Shown: piece after piece, positions 61,901 to 64,000 of the stretch
How the letters are laid out: each line of letters opens with the position of its first letter
Position numbering within the stretch: the stretch's first letter is position 1
DNA from: Anisakis pegreffii
Taxonomy: Eukaryota; Nematoda; Chromadorea; Rhabditida; Anisakidae
NCBI GenBank assembly: GCA_035041965.1
Contig: JAPYMA010003045.1
Location: 62,001-126,000 of the forward strand
DNA: 64,000 bases
Direction of reading: 5' to 3'
Translations under genes and position numbers: made by a program
Notes under the pieces: generated by a model
The model's database searches: none
What the model was told of the DNA's origin: nothing
Seen by the model: only the letters and a program-made list of their open reading frames with translations

Positions 61901-62080
61901 AGAAGGAAGTAAAAAAGTTGAAGTGAATATGGTGCTGGTAAATAGATATATGTAAAGAAATGAATAGTAAATAAGTATATGAATTTGTGAGCAACGTTGA
62001 TGTGGCGAATATAAAGAAGAAAATATTTTAATGGTCGAAATTCAATTTTCCCCATCACTTTATTTTTTCACATCAGTAGT
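58918..62080. other. Intergenic downstream of the ATPase beta gene
   Basis: AT-rich DNA. AATAAA overlaps the ATPase stop codon (58912-58917), and another AATAAA lies at about 60134. An (ATT)n tract occurs at 61611-61635. The ORF at 60223-60474 and those on the minus strand at 61698-62058 show no domain. Confidence 0.45.
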
Positions 62081-62167
62081 TGAATGAAGATGGGGGTGGC
62101 TGGCTCATTTGTACGTCTTTTAGTAGTGTTGTTCGAATCTTCAAGGAGTTCAGCATCAAATGTGGGT

Positions 62168-62265
62168 GGGGACCAGATCACAATTAGGGTTTGCACGGGA
62201 TCCCGAGGACGCCGAATCCCGATCCCAGGATTCGTGGTGTGGCAATTTCCGGGATTCATAACACA
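62168..62265. repeat. GC-rich patch with repeated ATCCCG motif, possible transposon end
   Basis: After ACAATT the sequence runs AGGGTTTGCACGGGATCCCG and then repeats CCCGATCCC/GGGATT-type motifs, standing out from AT-rich surroundings. The arrangement is reminiscent of the ends of some hAT-type elements, but no matching opposite end was found, so the assignment is tentative. Confidence 0.3.
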
Positions 62266-62569
62266 AGTCATTTCCTATAAATTTGGTAGTATATCCCTAC
62301 GTCATTCCCAGCCGATTAAAAAGCACTCATATTTGTTGTCTACCATCCGCATGATGATCAAAGGATGACTCATGTCATATCGCCTCCCCGGCTTCCGCTT
62401 TCACAGAACACTAAACAAAAATTTCATCACATTACTGTGCCTTCATCTTTCGTTGTCAACGTTGCGAGGTATTCCAAATCTGTTTATTGCGTTCGTTTTG
62501 TGCAAAACTAAGAAGTCGGATGAGCGAAGCAACAATCAACGCTCTGACCTTTTTTAAAGCTTATTTCAA

Positions 62570-63300
62570 GTTTCACTGAATTTTGTTTTTTTTCAGCCTG
62601 TTGTTGTTGAGTCACTCATAAGTCTATTTGTTTCGTAATTTCATCAAGATTTTGTTTCAGTTGATTCAATAATTTTAAATTCTCTGAGAGTTTATTTCAA
62701 GTCTCTCTTATTTTTGTTCGAAAGATCCTTTCTTTTATTGAATAACTTCTTGTAGAATTCTGCAAAAAACAAAATTTTCAAAAATAATTATGAGTTCAAC
62801 AAATTCCACTTGATCTAAAAAACATCTTTCACTTTATCAACAAAGCAGGATGATTGATGAGGTATTGAGTGGAAGAAAACGTAGTGAAACCATTTTCATA
62901 ACAGAATGCACAAATAACTCACTAACAGTGATGAACTTTTTAATATGTAAATTTTTATCTCGTTGCAGAAAATTTATCTAATCGCAAATTTAATCTCTGC
63001 ATGAATTCTACGTGTCTTGTATTGTTGGTACTTTGTTTTATTGAACTGATGAATTTCATCAGCTTTGACGGATGATTTGTTAAACAAACTGTTTTCTGAT
63101 TAATTATGAACACATTGGCTCAAAAACAATGTGTTAAGTAAGTCACATTTCCATGTTTCAAAAGTTGCTTTCCAATCCCGAGTTTACATACCCAGGCGAA
63201 AAAACATCATCACAATGGCGTTCCACAGTAACATAACAATTGCAGAAATATTGATTTGCCGATCTCCTCAATTACCCCTCTCACATCCCAAAATTACTCT
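62570..63300. other. Intergenic, nothing recognised
   Basis: T-rich then AT-rich sequence with short ORFs and no repeat or RNA gene recognised. Confidence 0.5.
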
Positions 63301-63544
63301 CCACTGTAATTCACCGCTATGAGAACCATTGCTCCATGTGAACGGAATTTCAAACAATAGCCGTATGAAAATATTGAGATGTGGCACAAGTTCGTGCGCT
63401 TTTATTCAAATTGAATTATTCCGGCAAAAGTCCACTTTTCTGGAGGAGTGTCATATACTAATCAATAGCGGGTTTTCTGCTCTTCACAATCGTGTTAGAC
63501 GATCTACTGCAGTTCTGTCTCCTTTGGCTTTTCAGCGTGACAAA

Positions 63545-64000
63545 ATGAGGTGTCAAATAGACAAAAAGCGCATTTTCGACAAGTGCTACTTTGCGCATTC
63601 AATCAGGGCTCAGCGGTCGCTTCTGACATGCGCCGTATACGGAGATGATGCAGTGCTGGTAAGAACAGCCCAAAAATGGTTTGCGAGGTTTGCGAAGGGC
63701 GACATCGACACGTAGGGCGGACGACGTTCAGATCGGACGTTGGATCTCGACCAGGGGCGTTTGAATGTTCTCATGCGTCAGAATCCGCGTCAAACCACAA
63801 GAGAACTAGCGCAGGAAATGAACTGTGACCATTCCACTGTTGTACGACACTTGCACGCAATAGGAAAGGTTCAGAAGATCGGTGCGTAGGTCCCACACTT
63901 TTTGAGTGAAAGCAACAAGGTTCAGTGATCCAACATTGCAGCCGCTCTACCGGCCCCTCACAACGCCATTCACCTTTCGCGAACCTCACAAACCATTTCA
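63545..64000 (+). pseudogene. Mariner-family transposase, decayed and cut by the window edge
   Basis: Reading one frame throughout, the N-terminal half of a Tc1/mariner (SETMAR-like) transposase is visible. The first helix-turn-helix region ends in VRTAQKWFARFAKGDID. The second (63782-63870) reads RQTTRELAQEMNCDHSTVVR and is followed by HLHAIGKVQKIG, then VPH..SESNK. Three in-frame stops interrupt it (TAG 63713-63715, TAG 63887-63889, TGA 63926-63928); no frameshift is needed. The second stop replaces the Trp that normally precedes VPH. The catalytic DDE/D domain lies beyond the window. The 5' terminal inverted repeat was not identified, so the left boundary is set at the first in-frame ATG of the similar region. 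The copy cannot make a full transposase. Confidence 0.85.

Noticed and set aside
63771..63989. Minus-strand ORF of 72 codons
   Set aside because: Antisense shadow of the mariner transposase reading frame.

Overview
The window looks like nuclear DNA of a metazoan, most likely a nematode. It is AT-rich by eye, gene-poor and full of simple repeats. The two genes that can be read through have several exons, their introns mostly end in the short nematode-type TTTCAG/TTCCAG acceptor, and both encode animal membrane proteins. There is no operon-style packing of long ORFs. A species cannot be named from the sequence alone.

Layout. Up to about 7.4 kb there is little beyond one small ORF (5174-5548). 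A foldback-type mobile element with flanking direct repeats occupies 7434-8800. Just 140 bp downstream begins a rhodopsin-like GPCR gene (8940-14802, + strand). Seven of its exons join in phase and carry TM1-4, TM6 and TM7. The exon for TM5 could not be placed. The interval where it should lie contains a second foldback element, a near-complete inverted repeat of about 1.56 kb (11218-12780) flanked by a 10-bp direct repeat. From 15 to 55 kb no gene can be named. That stretch holds a few unrecognised ORFs and exon-like segments (15.3, 16-17.5, 26.2, 30.8, 37.4-38.2, 42.9, 46.6, 51.2 kb), several hairpins and palindromes (23.5, 24.6, 29.1, 31.8, 33.0 kb), a dispersed 38-bp repeat, a G-rich tract, and a (TA)n tract followed by a pyrimidine-rich, stop-poor region at 41.7-42.6 kb.

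The second clear gene, 55905-58913 (+), encodes the beta subunit of the Na+/K+-ATPase. All six exons join in phase to give 319 residues, with one transmembrane segment and the six conserved ectodomain cysteines. The right edge (63545-64000) cuts into a decayed mariner-family transposase with three in-frame stops.

The GPCR and the ATPase beta subunit are unrelated plasma-membrane proteins, with no sign of joint regulation. The most unusual part of the window is the GPCR locus: one structured repeat abuts its start and another sits inside it. If transcribed, the internal one would fold into a hairpin of roughly 650-700 base pairs. Exon calls outside the two named genes are weak, because at this base composition several ORFs of about 100 codons are expected by chance in 64 kb.
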